Below are positions 54,917-63,932 of a stretch of DNA of 64,000 bases, one piece after another. The stretch covers positions 1,660,001-1,724,000 of the forward strand of contig NZ_JAWPMM010000001.1 of assembly GCF_033344935.1 (NCBI RefSeq), read 5' to 3'. Position 1 is the stretch's first letter. The number at the start of each line of letters is the position of its first letter. The notes below the pieces were generated by a model. It had not been told where the DNA came from. It did not search any database and worked only from the letters and a program-made list of their open reading frames with translations. Origin of the DNA: Reichenbachiella sp. (GTDB taxonomy: Bacteria; Bacteroidota; Bacteroidia; Cytophagales; Cyclobacteriaceae). Position numbers and translations under genes: made by a program.

Positions 54917-55147
54917 ATGGAAAATATTCGAGAATGGTTAATAGCTAAGATTGCTGAAGAAGCTGAAGTTGATAAGGGTACCGTAGATTGCCATATGGAT
55001 TTTGAAGACTTTGACCTTGATTCTTTGGCCTTAGTTTCTTTGTCCTACGATCTAGAGAGCTTTTTGAATAAAGAAATAAGTCCTACCGTATTTTCGGAGT
55101 ATAACACGATTGACAAGTTAACTACATGGTTGGAAAGTCAAAAATAG
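54917..55147 (+). CDS. Acyl/peptidyl carrier protein
   Basis: 76 residues. DLDSLALVSLSYDLESF carries the phosphopantetheine site Ser 36 in LDSL, followed by the acidic helix II and TIDKLTTWLES. Stand-alone carrier protein; its substrate could be an acyl, aminoacyl or peptidyl group. First gene of a four-gene operon, overlapping the P450 by 22 bases. Confidence 0.92.
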   Translation: MENIREWLIAKIAEEAEVDKGTVDCHMDFEDFDLDSLALVSLSYDLESFLNKEISPTVFSEYNTIDKLTTWLESQK

Positions 55148-56316
55148 TTTGGAACCCACATACTTCTGGGTACTTTGATAATCCATATGATCATCTCAAG
55201 GCTTGTAGAGAGGAAAACCCAATCCATAGAATTTTAAATGACGCGTGGATATTTTTGAGATATTCTGATGTTAGTCAAACGCTGTCATCACAAGATTTTA
55301 TGGTTTCGGAGTTCAGTCAATTTCTTAAAGAGAAGGAACCTTACATATTTAAACACTCCGACACTTGCCCTTACCTTTCGAAAGGCACAAAAATGTGGAC
55401 GATGTATTTGAACGATGAGGTTCATAAAAATGCACGTATTGGAATGACTAAATCACTAAACTTAAATCAGCTCGATGAAGTGATGGCCAATGCAGTGGAC
55501 GAGATAAATGAAAAGCACCAGCTTAAATCGAGTTTTGATCTGGTTTCCTATTGTGGTGAATTTATCTATTTAATCCTAAAGTGGATTTTGGGAATTAGAG
55601 ATTTAGGAAGCTTTGAGACAATCAAAACATACTCGAATATGCTGGCTCGAGTTCAGGATATTTATGTCCCAAAGCAACTGTATCAAAAGATAAATGAATG
55701 GTTCCTCTCTGGTAAAAACATTTTTACAGAATCTGAGTTTAGACAAAACTTAGTCAATTATTCTACGAAGTCGGGTATAAATTATACTGAGGACGAAATT
55801 TATTCCATTACCAGCTTGGTTTTAATGGCGGCCTTCGAAACTTCGAAAGACAATCTATCTGTAGCGTTGTGGGAAATAATGAAAAGTGAAGAAATACAGA
55901 ATCATGTCGAGACTTGCTCTAAAAAAGAATTAAACCTCTTAATTGAAGAGCTATTTCGCTTTTCATCCCCTTTGCAATATACCATTCGAGTGAATAAGAA
56001 TTCTTTGGAGACGGAATCAGGAATAATATCAGCCAACTCGAAAATTTATCTCTCATTAGCTAGTGCAAATCATGATGATACAGTATTTGCAAATCCAGAC
56101 AAAATTGTTGCGGGCAGAACACCAAATGATCACCTGGCTTTTGGAAAAGGTTTGCACTTCTGTCTAGGTGCAACAATAGCTCGATTGGAGCTCAGGTATT
56201 GTCTTAAACCTATGGTGCATTTATTAAAGCAATATAAAGTAGAAGGTTCACCAGATTGGTCCAAACAGATTTTTATGAGGACTATGAATTCCGCGAAGAT
56301 CTCAAAGAACAAGTAA
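55126..56316 (+). CDS. Cytochrome P450 monooxygenase
   Basis: 396 residues. Heme-ligand motif FGKGLHFCLGA (Cys 346), K-helix ELFR (ExxR) in LIEELFRFSSP, and an I-helix AAFETSKDN in place of the usual AGxxT. All core motifs are intact. Bacterial P450s of this length use a ferredoxin partner; none is encoded nearby. Overlap with the carrier-protein gene suggests the P450 acts on a carrier-bound substrate, as CYP enzymes of NRPS pathways do. Substrate unknown. Confidence 0.93.
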   Translation: MVGKSKIVWNPHTSGYFDNPYDHLKACREENPIHRILNDAWIFLRYSDVSQTLSSQDFMVSEFSQFLKEKEPYIFKHSDTCPYLSKGTKMWTMYLNDEVHKNARIGMTKSLNLNQLDEVMANAVDEINEKHQLKSSFDLVSYCGEFIYLILKWILGIRDLGSFETIKTYSNMLARVQDIYVPKQLYQKINEWFLSGKNIFTESEFRQNLVNYSTKSGINYTEDEIYSITSLVLMAAFETSKDNLSVALWEIMKSEEIQNHVETCSKKELNLLIEELFRFSSPLQYTIRVNKNSLETESGIISANSKIYLSLASANHDDTVFANPDKIVAGRTPNDHLAFGKGLHFCLGATIARLELRYCLKPMVHLLKQYKVEGSPDWSKQIFMRTMNSAKISKNK

Positions 56317-56317
56317 T

Positions 56318-57703
56318 ATGGTTGGAGCCAATTTTCTATTTGTAGCAGTTTTCGTAATTGTAACAGCCTCTTTAATAAGGCTTGTGAAACAACCTCATAG
56401 ATGGAAAGTGCTTTTAGCAACTAGTTCAATTTCATATTACTTGCTAATTGGAAATTCAGTTCTGGTTGTACTGTCTCTCGCTGTTATTAGTTATTGGGCA
56501 AGTTTCACAATTTCAAAAAAGACTAGAATTAGTTTTTCGCAAGTGATTGTCATTCTTTTAGCACCTTTAATCATTTATAAATGTGTAACTCCAACTAATC
56601 ATTTTGTCGAATATGGCATAGATACTTTAGGAGGGGGGGATTCCACCGAATGGGTTTCCTTTTTTGAAATACTAGGGCTGTCTTACATTACATTTAATGC
56701 TATTAGTTATTTAGTTGATATTAAAAGAGGCTATGTCGAAGTGCAAAAAAATTTCTGTCTCTTATTGCTCTATTTAATTTATTTGCCAGCTGTCTTTTCG
56801 GGACCACTTCACAGAGCTAAGTACTTATTTTCAGAATTTCAAAAAATTGAGGTTAATGATAAAAATGTTTCTTGTGGGCTGCGTCTAATACTTTGGGGAA
56901 TATTTAAGAATGTAGTATTAGCTCAGACTATATATGATTTATTGATACAATTAAATAAAACTGAAATCGCAGGGGCTTATTATTTGATTGTTGGGTTTAT
57001 GTTCTTCCTCTATCTCTATTGCAACTTCAGCTCGTTTATTGATTTTTTTCAAGGAGTCTCTCAAATTTGGGGAATTACACTGAAAAGCAATTTTTTAAAT
57101 CGAGTTTACCTTTCAACTTCCAGACAACAGTTTTGGAAGGGCTGGCACATTACGCTCAATGAATGGTTTCGGGATTATTTCTTTTTTGTTGCATCAAAAT
57201 ATGACCGAGAGAGAAGGTATGCGAATGTATTGCTTCTTATAACGTTTATTCTGATTGCACTATGGCACGAACTATCCTTAGTTCTTTTGATCTGGGGAAT
57301 GGGGAACGGACTATGGATTGTAATTGAAAAAATGGTACCATTCAAGAATTGGCAGTTTGTAAAGTATAGGAAGGTTTTAGGCGTAGGTTATCATTTGTGT
57401 CTATCTAGTTTGTTGGCATTGGTATTTATTACTCCATCAATTTCAGGTTTTGCTTCCAGACTTTGGGATCTTAGTTATTTCCCGATTTCATTTATTCATG
57501 ATTACCTAACTAGAATACTAATTGTAATTTTCGGTTTTCTTATCATGGATTTTCATTACGCAAGAGCAGGGAAATTAAGATTCGATAACTACCTGGAAGG
57601 TCAGAGTGGAATAACCCGATGGGCAATATATTATAAATTAGCTGCCTTGATTCTAATATTTGGAATTAGTGGCGGGGTAGAAAACTATTATATTCAGTTT
57701 TAA
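56318..57703 (+). CDS. MBOAT-family O-acyltransferase
   Basis: 461 residues, ~11 membrane segments. SGPLHRAKY near 161-169, the motif WHITLNEWFRDYFFF (H277), and the catalytic histidine in ALWHELS (H317). Pattern and size as DltB/AlgI: transfers an acyl or D-alanyl group from a carrier protein across the membrane onto a polymer or lipid. Begins 1 base after the P450 stop. Codon composition is more AT-rich than the surroundings by eye. Confidence 0.93.
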   Translation: MVGANFLFVAVFVIVTASLIRLVKQPHRWKVLLATSSISYYLLIGNSVLVVLSLAVISYWASFTISKKTRISFSQVIVILLAPLIIYKCVTPTNHFVEYGIDTLGGGDSTEWVSFFEILGLSYITFNAISYLVDIKRGYVEVQKNFCLLLLYLIYLPAVFSGPLHRAKYLFSEFQKIEVNDKNVSCGLRLILWGIFKNVVLAQTIYDLLIQLNKTEIAGAYYLIVGFMFFLYLYCNFSSFIDFFQGVSQIWGITLKSNFLNRVYLSTSRQQFWKGWHITLNEWFRDYFFFVASKYDRERRYANVLLLITFILIALWHELSLVLLIWGMGNGLWIVIEKMVPFKNWQFVKYRKVLGVGYHLCLSSLLALVFITPSISGFASRLWDLSYFPISFIHDYLTRILIVIFGFLIMDFHYARAGKLRFDNYLEGQSGITRWAIYYKLAALILIFGISGGVENYYIQF

Positions 57704-57713
57704 AGAGATTTAG

Positions 57714-58679
57714 ATGAAAAGTAGTCTTCTCAAACTAGGAATATTTCTTTTGACCATGCTTGCGTTTTATGTAGCATTGAAAAATATCAAACTTGATCAA
57801 CAAGTTGTTGAAAGTAAAACTGAATTTTCAACCAAAGCTTTAATTGATGTTGATAATACCTCTCTATTTTTCATAGGTTCTAGTCGGGTTCAGAGGGCCA
57901 TAGATCCTCATTTACTTGAGTCTGAGTTGAAAAACTATTCGATTAATAATTTGGGAATATCTGGATCGACGTTTTTGGGAAATTGCGTAGTAGCAGATCA
58001 TATATTGAGGTTGCCAGGAAAGAAGGTGATTTTCATTGAACTTTCTCCACTCAAGCATGACATTCCTTCGGGAGTATTCAAATTTGGAGAAGTGGAAAAA
58101 TTTAATGTACTGTCAAAAGTGTTTCAACTGACAGAGAATTTGGGATTGTCAACGCAACTAATGCTAGTGTTGGATGTTCTTAATACAAGAATGTTTTCAC
58201 AGATTTCACTAAAGAATGATGTGAAGAGAATATTTAGATATAAGCAAAGTATTGAAAAAGATAATCAATGGATAGGTTATCGTCCGACTAATTTACAGTC
58301 CAGAGATAAACTTATTCGATTTTTGAGGTCTTCAGATGTGGAGGATTCCTGTTTTAGCAACTACAAACTCTATATTGAGATGATTAATGATTTGGATGAA
58401 TTGGCTTCATTCTCTGATGGAGAAATTGTTTTCTTTTTACCTCTGACTTATTTGAAAGAAACTGAAGTGCGTATTGCAACCGACTTGTTTGCCATTTTAC
58501 CAGAACGAATGAAATTAAGATTTTCTGATCGATTTATACAATCATGTAGTTCAGAAGACTATATGGCCGACAAAAATCACTTCAATAAAAAGGGGGCTAC
58601 TAATTATTCGAAAGGAATGATTCATCAAATTCAAAACTATTTTCAAGAGAAAAATAAAAAGGAAAATTCAAATTTGTAA
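57714..58679 (+). CDS. DltD/AlgJ-like SGNH-fold protein
   Basis: 321 residues, N-terminal membrane anchor (residues 4-22), then an SGNH-like pattern: FIGSSRVQRA (Ser 56/57), NNLGISGSTFLGN, FIELSPLKHD and the terminal ADKNHFNKKGATNYS (D...H). Partner proteins of MBOAT acyltransferases (DltD, AlgJ, AlgX) have this fold and help acyl transfer at the outer face. Last gene of the operon; 10 bases after the MBOAT stop. Confidence 0.82.
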   Translation: MKSSLLKLGIFLLTMLAFYVALKNIKLDQQVVESKTEFSTKALIDVDNTSLFFIGSSRVQRAIDPHLLESELKNYSINNLGISGSTFLGNCVVADHILRLPGKKVIFIELSPLKHDIPSGVFKFGEVEKFNVLSKVFQLTENLGLSTQLMLVLDVLNTRMFSQISLKNDVKRIFRYKQSIEKDNQWIGYRPTNLQSRDKLIRFLRSSDVEDSCFSNYKLYIEMINDLDELASFSDGEIVFFLPLTYLKETEVRIATDLFAILPERMKLRFSDRFIQSCSSEDYMADKNHFNKKGATNYSKGMIHQIQNYFQEKNKKENSNL

Positions 58680-58682
58680 ACC

Positions 58683-58883
58683 ATGTCCGACGGAACCATA
58701 AGAAAAAACATCCACGTAGGTGCAGAAGTGGAAATTGTACAGAAACATCATCAGCGATCTGGTGAGCTGACCAACGGTATTGTCAAGCGTCTTCTTACAA
58801 AATCCCCCAATCATCCCCACGGCATCAAAGTGCAATTAGAAACCGGGGAGGTGGGTCGAGTGAAGCAAGTTCTGTCAGTATAA
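58683..58883 (+). CDS. YwbE-family protein
   Basis: 66 residues, the whole length conserved: GTIRKNIHVGAEVEIVQKHHQRSGELTNGIVKRLLTKSPNHPHGIKVQLETGEVGRVKQVL. Function unknown. Three bases after the SGNH gene but with different composition; its stop falls within the first hairpin of the transposase element. Confidence 0.9.
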   Translation: MSDGTIRKNIHVGAEVEIVQKHHQRSGELTNGIVKRLLTKSPNHPHGIKVQLETGEVGRVKQVLSV

Positions 58884-58914
58884 CCCTAACAGGGTTTCAA
58901 ACCCTGTTAGGGTT
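58882..58914. repeat. REP hairpin left of RAYT
   Basis: Perfect inverted repeat with 16-base arms around a single C; identical to 59564-59596. Confidence 0.85.
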
Positions 58915-58929
58915 AATTAATTCAATTTT

Positions 58930-59556
58930 ATGAAAAATACCGACCAACTTCAACCTAGTACATACTATCATATCTATAATCGTGGGATCAATGGTGAAGT
59001 AATTTTCAAAAAACCTGAAAATTATGCTTATTTTCTTCGGAAATTCAACTTATATATTTCGCCTGTAGCGGATACATTTGCCTTTTGTTTGCTCAAGAAT
59101 CATTTTCATTTTTTAATACAGACTAATAGTGAAAGTGAGATAGACGAATTCAAATTAATTCAACCTAAATTCAAAGAAAAAAAGGCGAATCAGGTGCTAA
59201 GCTTGCAGTTTGCACATTTTTTTAATGGGTATTCACAGGCTATCAACAAGCAAGAGAAAAGAACTGGCAAGTTGTTTGAATTGCCATTTAGGAGAGTTGC
59301 AGTAGCGGATAATTCTTATTTCACCCGTTTGATTTATTATATTCATGCTAACCCAGAACGTCATAGACTGGTCGATGATTTTAAGATTTATCGATATTCT
59401 TCATATATGAGTCATTTGAGTCATAAGTCCACAAGACTTCAAAGAGATAAGGTACTCGAATGGTTTGGAGGAGTAAAATTGTATAAGAAATTTCACCAAG
59501 AACTTCAGATTGATAGTAAGTTGTCTGGTCATGATTTTCAAGATTTTGATTGCTAA
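58930..59556 (+). CDS. REP-associated tyrosine transposase (RAYT, Y1 type)
   Basis: 208 residues. HUH motif NHFHFLI (H58, H60) and catalytic tyrosine region FFNGYSQAINKQEKRTGKLFELPF (Tyr 101), with the Y1 signatures YHIYNRGIN and YYIHANPERHRLV. Intact. Such proteins cut and move single-stranded REP hairpins. Flanked by matching hairpins. Confidence 0.92.
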   Translation: MKNTDQLQPSTYYHIYNRGINGEVIFKKPENYAYFLRKFNLYISPVADTFAFCLLKNHFHFLIQTNSESEIDEFKLIQPKFKEKKANQVLSLQFAHFFNGYSQAINKQEKRTGKLFELPFRRVAVADNSYFTRLIYYIHANPERHRLVDDFKIYRYSSYMSHLSHKSTRLQRDKVLEWFGGVKLYKKFHQELQIDSKLSGHDFQDFDC

Positions 59557-59563
59557 AACATTC

Positions 59564-59596
59564 AACCCTAACAGGGTTTCAAACCCTGTTAGGGTT
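59564..59596. repeat. REP hairpin right of RAYT
   Basis: Identical to 58882-58914, 8 bases after the transposase stop. Confidence 0.85.
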
Positions 59597-59652
59597 AGTT
59601 TGGGGTTAATACTCATTTTTAGGTATTTATATACTGACGAGTGTCTTTCATC

Positions 59653-59685
59653 TTTGAAAGGGTTAAATTGTATTTTGTAAATTTG
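59653..59685 (+). promoter_or_regulatory. Bacteroidota-type promoter of the two-component operon
   Basis: TTTG (59653-59656), 21 bases, TAAATTTG (59678-59685): an exact fit to TTTG-N(19-21)-TAnnTTTG. The GTG start follows 30 bases later. Confidence 0.7.
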
Positions 59686-59715
59686 AATGTAGTGCTACTA
59701 TAGAGTTATACTTTC

Positions 59716-60504
59716 GTGGATCAAACAAACTCGCTAAATACCGAAATGATACTGGTACTTGGTACTAGCGGAATGCTTCTACTCACTACTGCTATTGTAC
59801 TTTTCATATATCTCTATCAACGCAAACTCATCAAGCGCAAGCAAGAGTATCAGGAGATCGAAGACTTACTCAAAAAACAGGAATTAAAATCGGCCTATAA
59901 TATTCTTGAAGGGCAAGACCGAGCCTATAAACAAGTGGCTGAAGAGTTGCATGATAATTTGGGTAGTATGCTAGTTACCCTGAATATGCTGTCCGATACG
60001 TTACCCAAAAAAACTGACCCGGAATCGATGAAAAATCTGGCAGCAAAGATTAGTGAAATTGCTGCTCAAGCTACAGAGGCCACACGAAAAATTTCTCATA
60101 GTTTGCACTCAGGTTTGCTGAAGCATTTTGGATTGACTGCCGCCATTAATGAATTGATAGATGCCCTGAATGAGGCACACACCATACAGGTGACCAGCCA
60201 TATCGATTTGGGTGAAGAGATGGACAGCCAAACAAATGTACAGGTCTATCGAATTATTCAGGAGTTAGTGAATAACACACTAAAGCATGCTAAGGCCAAC
60301 AACATCAACATTGATTTATCCCTTACCGCAGATCACCTCACGCTTATATTTGAAGACGATGGGGTCGGATTTGATGCCAATCAAGAGGAAAAAGGGCTTG
60401 GGTTAAAAAATCTAAGGTCTAGAGTAGATCGGATGGACGGACACTTGACCATAGAAAGCAATAAGGGCAAAGGGGCCACCACAATAATTGAACTACCACT
60501 ATGA
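59716..60504 (+). CDS. NarL-type sensor histidine kinase
   Basis: 262 residues from a GTG at 59716 (internal ATG at 59746 also possible). One membrane helix near 14-34, a short linker coiled coil, HisKA_3 phosphorylation helix EELHDNLGSMLVTL (His 79), then HATPase with NNTLKHAKANN, FEDDGVGFD and GLGLKNLRSRV. No sensory domain beyond the membrane helix, so it probably senses through the membrane segment. Overlaps its response regulator by 4 bases. Confidence 0.92.
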   Translation: MDQTNSLNTEMILVLGTSGMLLLTTAIVLFIYLYQRKLIKRKQEYQEIEDLLKKQELKSAYNILEGQDRAYKQVAEELHDNLGSMLVTLNMLSDTLPKKTDPESMKNLAAKISEIAAQATEATRKISHSLHSGLLKHFGLTAAINELIDALNEAHTIQVTSHIDLGEEMDSQTNVQVYRIIQELVNNTLKHAKANNINIDLSLTADHLTLIFEDDGVGFDANQEEKGLGLKNLRSRVDRMDGHLTIESNKGKGATTIIELPL

Positions 60505-61118
60505 ATACGATAAAAGTTTTAATTGCCGATGATCATTCGATTGTTATGGAGGGACTTCAGGTGGTATTGAGTGCCGAAGAGGAACTAGAAGTAGTAGGCA
60601 CGGTTCTCAATGGCGAAGAAGTCATGATTTTTGTAGCCAAACATGAGGTAGATGTAGTAGTTCTGGATATCAATATGCCCGTGATGGACGGTATCACCTG
60701 CGCTCGCAAATTGAAAAAGGAATATCCTAATATTAAGATTATCATACTAACCATGTATGCACAAAGATCCTTCGTAGACGAAATTGTAAAAATTGGTATC
60801 GATGGATGCTTACTCAAAAACAACACAGGTAAAGAATTGACTACCGCAATCTTCCGAGTAATGAATGGTAGCCAATATTACGACAGGTTAAAGAATTTCA
60901 ACTCATCAGAAGAGGAAATCAAACAATACAAGCTGAGTGCGAGAGAGTTGGATGTGATTAAATTGGTAGCAGAGGGACTCACCAGTCAAGAGATTGCTGA
61001 TCAGTTATTCATCTCAGAGTTGACCGTGCAAACCCATCGAAGAAATGTGATGCGTAAGCTCGACCTTAAGAATAGCATGCAAGTGGTTCAGTTTGCTAAG
61101 GATAATGAGCTGATTTGA
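60501..61118 (+). CDS. NarL/LuxR-family response regulator
   Basis: 205 residues. Receiver domain with Asp 56 (VLDINMPVMDG), acidic pocket IADDH, and signaling residues in LTMYAQRS and LLKNNTG. C-terminal LuxR helix-turn-helix (LSARELDVIKLVAEGLTSQEIADQLFISELTVQTHRRNVMRKLDLKN). Partner of the preceding kinase. Confidence 0.95.
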   Translation: MNTIKVLIADDHSIVMEGLQVVLSAEEELEVVGTVLNGEEVMIFVAKHEVDVVVLDINMPVMDGITCARKLKKEYPNIKIIILTMYAQRSFVDEIVKIGIDGCLLKNNTGKELTTAIFRVMNGSQYYDRLKNFNSSEEEIKQYKLSARELDVIKLVAEGLTSQEIADQLFISELTVQTHRRNVMRKLDLKNSMQVVQFAKDNELI

Positions 61119-61224
61119 CTCGCTCGATGGAAGATGTTGTTTACCTCTGATAAGTGACTCGATTCAATTTGCAGGATTTTGGAAGTTAAGGTATCTTTCA
61201 TTGGTATAATCTAAACTTCCATTT

Positions 61225-62058
61225 ATGCAATTTGTACCTCATAACACAAGTGGTCATTTAAGTCCATTTATCCAATCAATTTTTCACATTAGCCAATTTG
61301 TACCCGACCATTCCATTCAGAGAGTGGTACCCACAGGGCACATTTTTATCATATTTGAGCTGGATGGTTTTGTTCGCCATACTTATGACAATGAAACCTT
61401 GAAAGAACAAGACAGCTTTACAAAAGTCTGGATTTCAGGCATGCATAGAAACTATATTTCAATATCCGCCCATCAGCAATCTGAAATGTTTGTGATTCAG
61501 TTTAAGCCTTTTGGAGCCTATCCATTTTTTCATTTTCCATTGGAGGAATTGAATGAGAAAGTAGTGCAAGCCGAAAAGGTTTTAGGACCAGAGATATTGG
61601 ATATTCGCGAAAAACTATATCTAGCAAAAACTTCTCAAGATAAATTCGCAATAGCAGAAACTTGGCTTACTGAGCGGTTTGATAGTCAAAAGGTACCAAC
61701 TAATGATTTATATGTCGTTTCTAAAAAATTGCAACAGGAGTCTGTTACAGATTATGCTGAAGCCATAGCCGATTATCCGAATACACAAAAACACCTAATA
61801 GATCAGTGTAAAAAATACCTAGGACTGACTCCGAAGTATTTTCAGCGTATCCTCAGGTTCAATGAGTTGTTGCAGCAGATACAAGAAAAGAAAAGTGTGC
61901 CATGGTCTCAAGTAGCTTACCAATGTGGCTATTCTGACCAGTCACATTTCATCAAAGAATTCAAACATTTTTCTGGATTTAATCCGAAAGAATACATTGA
62001 GCAAGAGTATAATCAAACCAGTGATCCTAATTTTTTTCCATTAGATAAGAGAGGTTAA
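61225..62058 (+). CDS. AraC-family regulator
   Basis: 277 residues. N-terminal ~140 residues form a DUF6597-like sensor (VPTGHIFIIFELDGFVRHTYDN); C-terminal AraC helix-turn-helix (PNTQKHLIDQCKKYLGLTPKYFQRILRFNELL... WSQVAYQCGYSDQSHFIKEFKHFSGFNPKEY). Target genes unknown, perhaps the following DUF1761 gene. Confidence 0.93.
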   Translation: MQFVPHNTSGHLSPFIQSIFHISQFVPDHSIQRVVPTGHIFIIFELDGFVRHTYDNETLKEQDSFTKVWISGMHRNYISISAHQQSEMFVIQFKPFGAYPFFHFPLEELNEKVVQAEKVLGPEILDIREKLYLAKTSQDKFAIAETWLTERFDSQKVPTNDLYVVSKKLQQESVTDYAEAIADYPNTQKHLIDQCKKYLGLTPKYFQRILRFNELLQQIQEKKSVPWSQVAYQCGYSDQSHFIKEFKHFSGFNPKEYIEQEYNQTSDPNFFPLDKRG

Positions 62059-62114
62059 TTTTTTACAATACTCTTTTCTAAGGCTTGCTTAAAATTGTTG
62101 AAAAAAGAAAAAAC

Positions 62115-62525
62115 ATGGATTTATCAACAACTTTTGGAGCCATAGGATGGGGCTCAGTAATTGTGGCAGCGATATCATCATTCCTAGTGGGTGGGATCTG
62201 GTATGGGCCTCTTTTTGGGAAAGCATGGATGGAAGCTTTTAATTATTCAGAGGAGGATTTGAAGTCAAGAAGTATTCCTAAGACATTTGGACTTTCCTTG
62301 TTATTGGCTTTTATAGCTGCAATAACATTAGAGATGTTCATTGGTAGCGAAGCAACACTGGCTTTTGGTGCAATGGCTGGCTTTTTAGCGGGTTTTGGGT
62401 GGGTAGCAACTATGCTTGGTATTCTTTATTTATTTGAAATGCAATCATTGAAGGTCTACCTTATCAATGCGGGCTATTGCGTGGTGTCTCTTACACTTAT
62501 GGGACTTATTTTGGGGGCTTGGTAA
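62115..62525 (+). CDS. DUF1761 membrane protein
   Basis: 136 residues from the ATG at 62115. Four membrane segments; opening IGWGSVIVAAISSFLVGGIWYGPLFGKAWMEAFNYSEED is the DUF1761 signature. Function unknown. Comes 56 bases after the AraC gene. Confidence 0.88.
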   Translation: MDLSTTFGAIGWGSVIVAAISSFLVGGIWYGPLFGKAWMEAFNYSEEDLKSRSIPKTFGLSLLLAFIAAITLEMFIGSEATLAFGAMAGFLAGFGWVATMLGILYLFEMQSLKVYLINAGYCVVSLTLMGLILGAW

Positions 62526-62535
62526 AATTATCATT

Positions 62536-63066
62536 ATGGAAAAAGGACTACTAGAAAAGACCGGAAAATCATTGAAGCAATGGGTTGAAGTTGTGAAAAT
62601 TGCTAAAATTGATAAGCATAAAATGATTATTGACTTTTTAAAAAAGGAACATGGGTTTACGCACGGTTATGCAAATTTTGTAGCCCTAAAGGCTAGAAAG
62701 TCCGATGCAGCGTCTATAGATGATCAGGATCTGCTTTATGCTCAATATAAAAATAAAGAAGCGCTGAAGCCGATTTATGAAAAGCTGGTTGACGAAATAG
62801 AGAAGTTTGGGGCGGACGTTACTAAAACACCGAAAAAAGATAGTGTGAGTATGATTCGAAAGAAGCAGTTTGCACTTGTCAAACCAGCTACAAAAACTCG
62901 AATAGATTTGGGTTTAAAACTCAAAGGAAAGCCTGTTGATGCGAGGTTACAGGCATCGGGCCCTTTTGGGACAATGTGCACGCATCGAGTTTTGTTATCT
63001 GAGATAAGTGACGTGGATGATGAATTAATTGACTGGCTTAGGGAAGCTTATGAAGCCGCAGTATGA
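62536..63066 (+). CDS. DUF4287/DUF5655-containing protein
   Basis: 176 residues from the ATG at 62536. N-terminal DUF4287 (GKSLKQWVEVVKI..., KMIIDFLKKEHGFTHGYANFVALKAR) and C-terminal DUF5655 (VSMIRKKQFALVKPATKTRIDLGLKLKG, GTMCTHRVLLSEISDVDDELIDWLREAYE). Function unknown. Starts 10 bases after DUF1761 and overlaps the next gene by 4 bases. Confidence 0.88.
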   Translation: MEKGLLEKTGKSLKQWVEVVKIAKIDKHKMIIDFLKKEHGFTHGYANFVALKARKSDAASIDDQDLLYAQYKNKEALKPIYEKLVDEIEKFGADVTKTPKKDSVSMIRKKQFALVKPATKTRIDLGLKLKGKPVDARLQASGPFGTMCTHRVLLSEISDVDDELIDWLREAYEAAV

Positions 63067-63932
63067 TGAGGTTCTTGGTTTTAATTATTTTGATGATTGC
63101 ATGCCAAACGAATAAAAAGAAACCTTATGATCTTCCTAATTCAGTTCACGGCTCGGTACTTTTTGATTCTGGAAAAGTAAAAACTAGTAATGGTATTTGT
63201 TTTTCATCAGATGGGAAAAATCTTCTGATCTCAGAGTCCATTGACCAATCATTTAGTAGTGGGAAATCAATGATGGGTATCCGGGCTTATCATTTTGAAA
63301 ATGAAAAGTGGACAAGAGGAAATCTATTGGATATTGCCATAGATGCCTACCACCCTGTACTTAGTTATGCCGGGGATACCCTATACTTTAACTCTAGAGC
63401 TCATCCTGACTCTTTAGAGTATGAGACACCACACAATATTTGGTTTAGCATAAAAGAAGGTGATGGTTGGAGTAGTCCTGTTCTTCATGGGGTGGTTAAC
63501 TCTTTATCATACGATTCTTATCCGTCCGTTGCAAAAAGTGGGAACCTGTACTTCAATTCAGATCGCGAGGGAGGTTTGGGAGGAATGGATGTTTACGTTT
63601 CTGAATTAAAAGGCGGTGAATATCAAATGCCTGTTTTGTTGCAGCAAATAAATTCTGAATACGTTGAAAACGACCTTGTGATTGACCCGAATGAACAGTT
63701 TATTATTTTCAATAGATATGTTTTCACTACGCAGTCCATAGACATGTATATTTCATTTAGAAAGAATGGTCATTGGTCGGATGCAATTCCATTGACATCA
63801 ATCAATGAACCGGATCAATGGGAATTGACACCAACACTTTCACCAGATGGCAAGTACTTTTTCTATGAAGTAAACAGTCAAATATGGCAAATCAAAGTGT
63901 CAGATTTGTTTGAAGAATTAGAAGGTGGTTAA
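63063..63932 (+). CDS. WD40-like beta-propeller lipoprotein (PD40)
   Basis: 289 residues, lipobox LMIAC. Repeats with the TolB/PD40 pattern: ISESIDQSFSSGKSMMGIRAYHFENEKW, YFNSRAHPDSLEYETPHNIWFS, YFNSDREGGLGGMDVYVSEL, TPTLSPDGKYFFYEV. Envelope-associated propeller protein, role unknown. Overlaps the DUF5655 gene by 4 bases. The window ends ~70 bases later with no further feature. Confidence 0.85.
   Translation: MMRFLVLIILMIACQTNKKKPYDLPNSVHGSVLFDSGKVKTSNGICFSSDGKNLLISESIDQSFSSGKSMMGIRAYHFENEKWTRGNLLDIAIDAYHPVLSYAGDTLYFNSRAHPDSLEYETPHNIWFSIKEGDGWSSPVLHGVVNSLSYDSYPSVAKSGNLYFNSDREGGLGGMDVYVSELKGGEYQMPVLLQQINSEYVENDLVIDPNEQFIIFNRYVFTTQSIDMYISFRKNGHWSDAIPLTSINEPDQWELTPTLSPDGKYFFYEVNSQIWQIKVSDLFEELEGG

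Larger units (their letters stand above)
58882..59596 (+). mobile_element. RAYT element: transposase between two identical hairpins
   Basis: The transposase gene 58930-59556 is bracketed by two identical 33-base elements, 58882-58914 and 59564-59596. Each is AACCCTAACAGGGTTT, one C, then its reverse complement. This is the layout of REP-associated tyrosine transposases. The left hairpin begins inside the YwbE stop codon. Confidence 0.85.
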
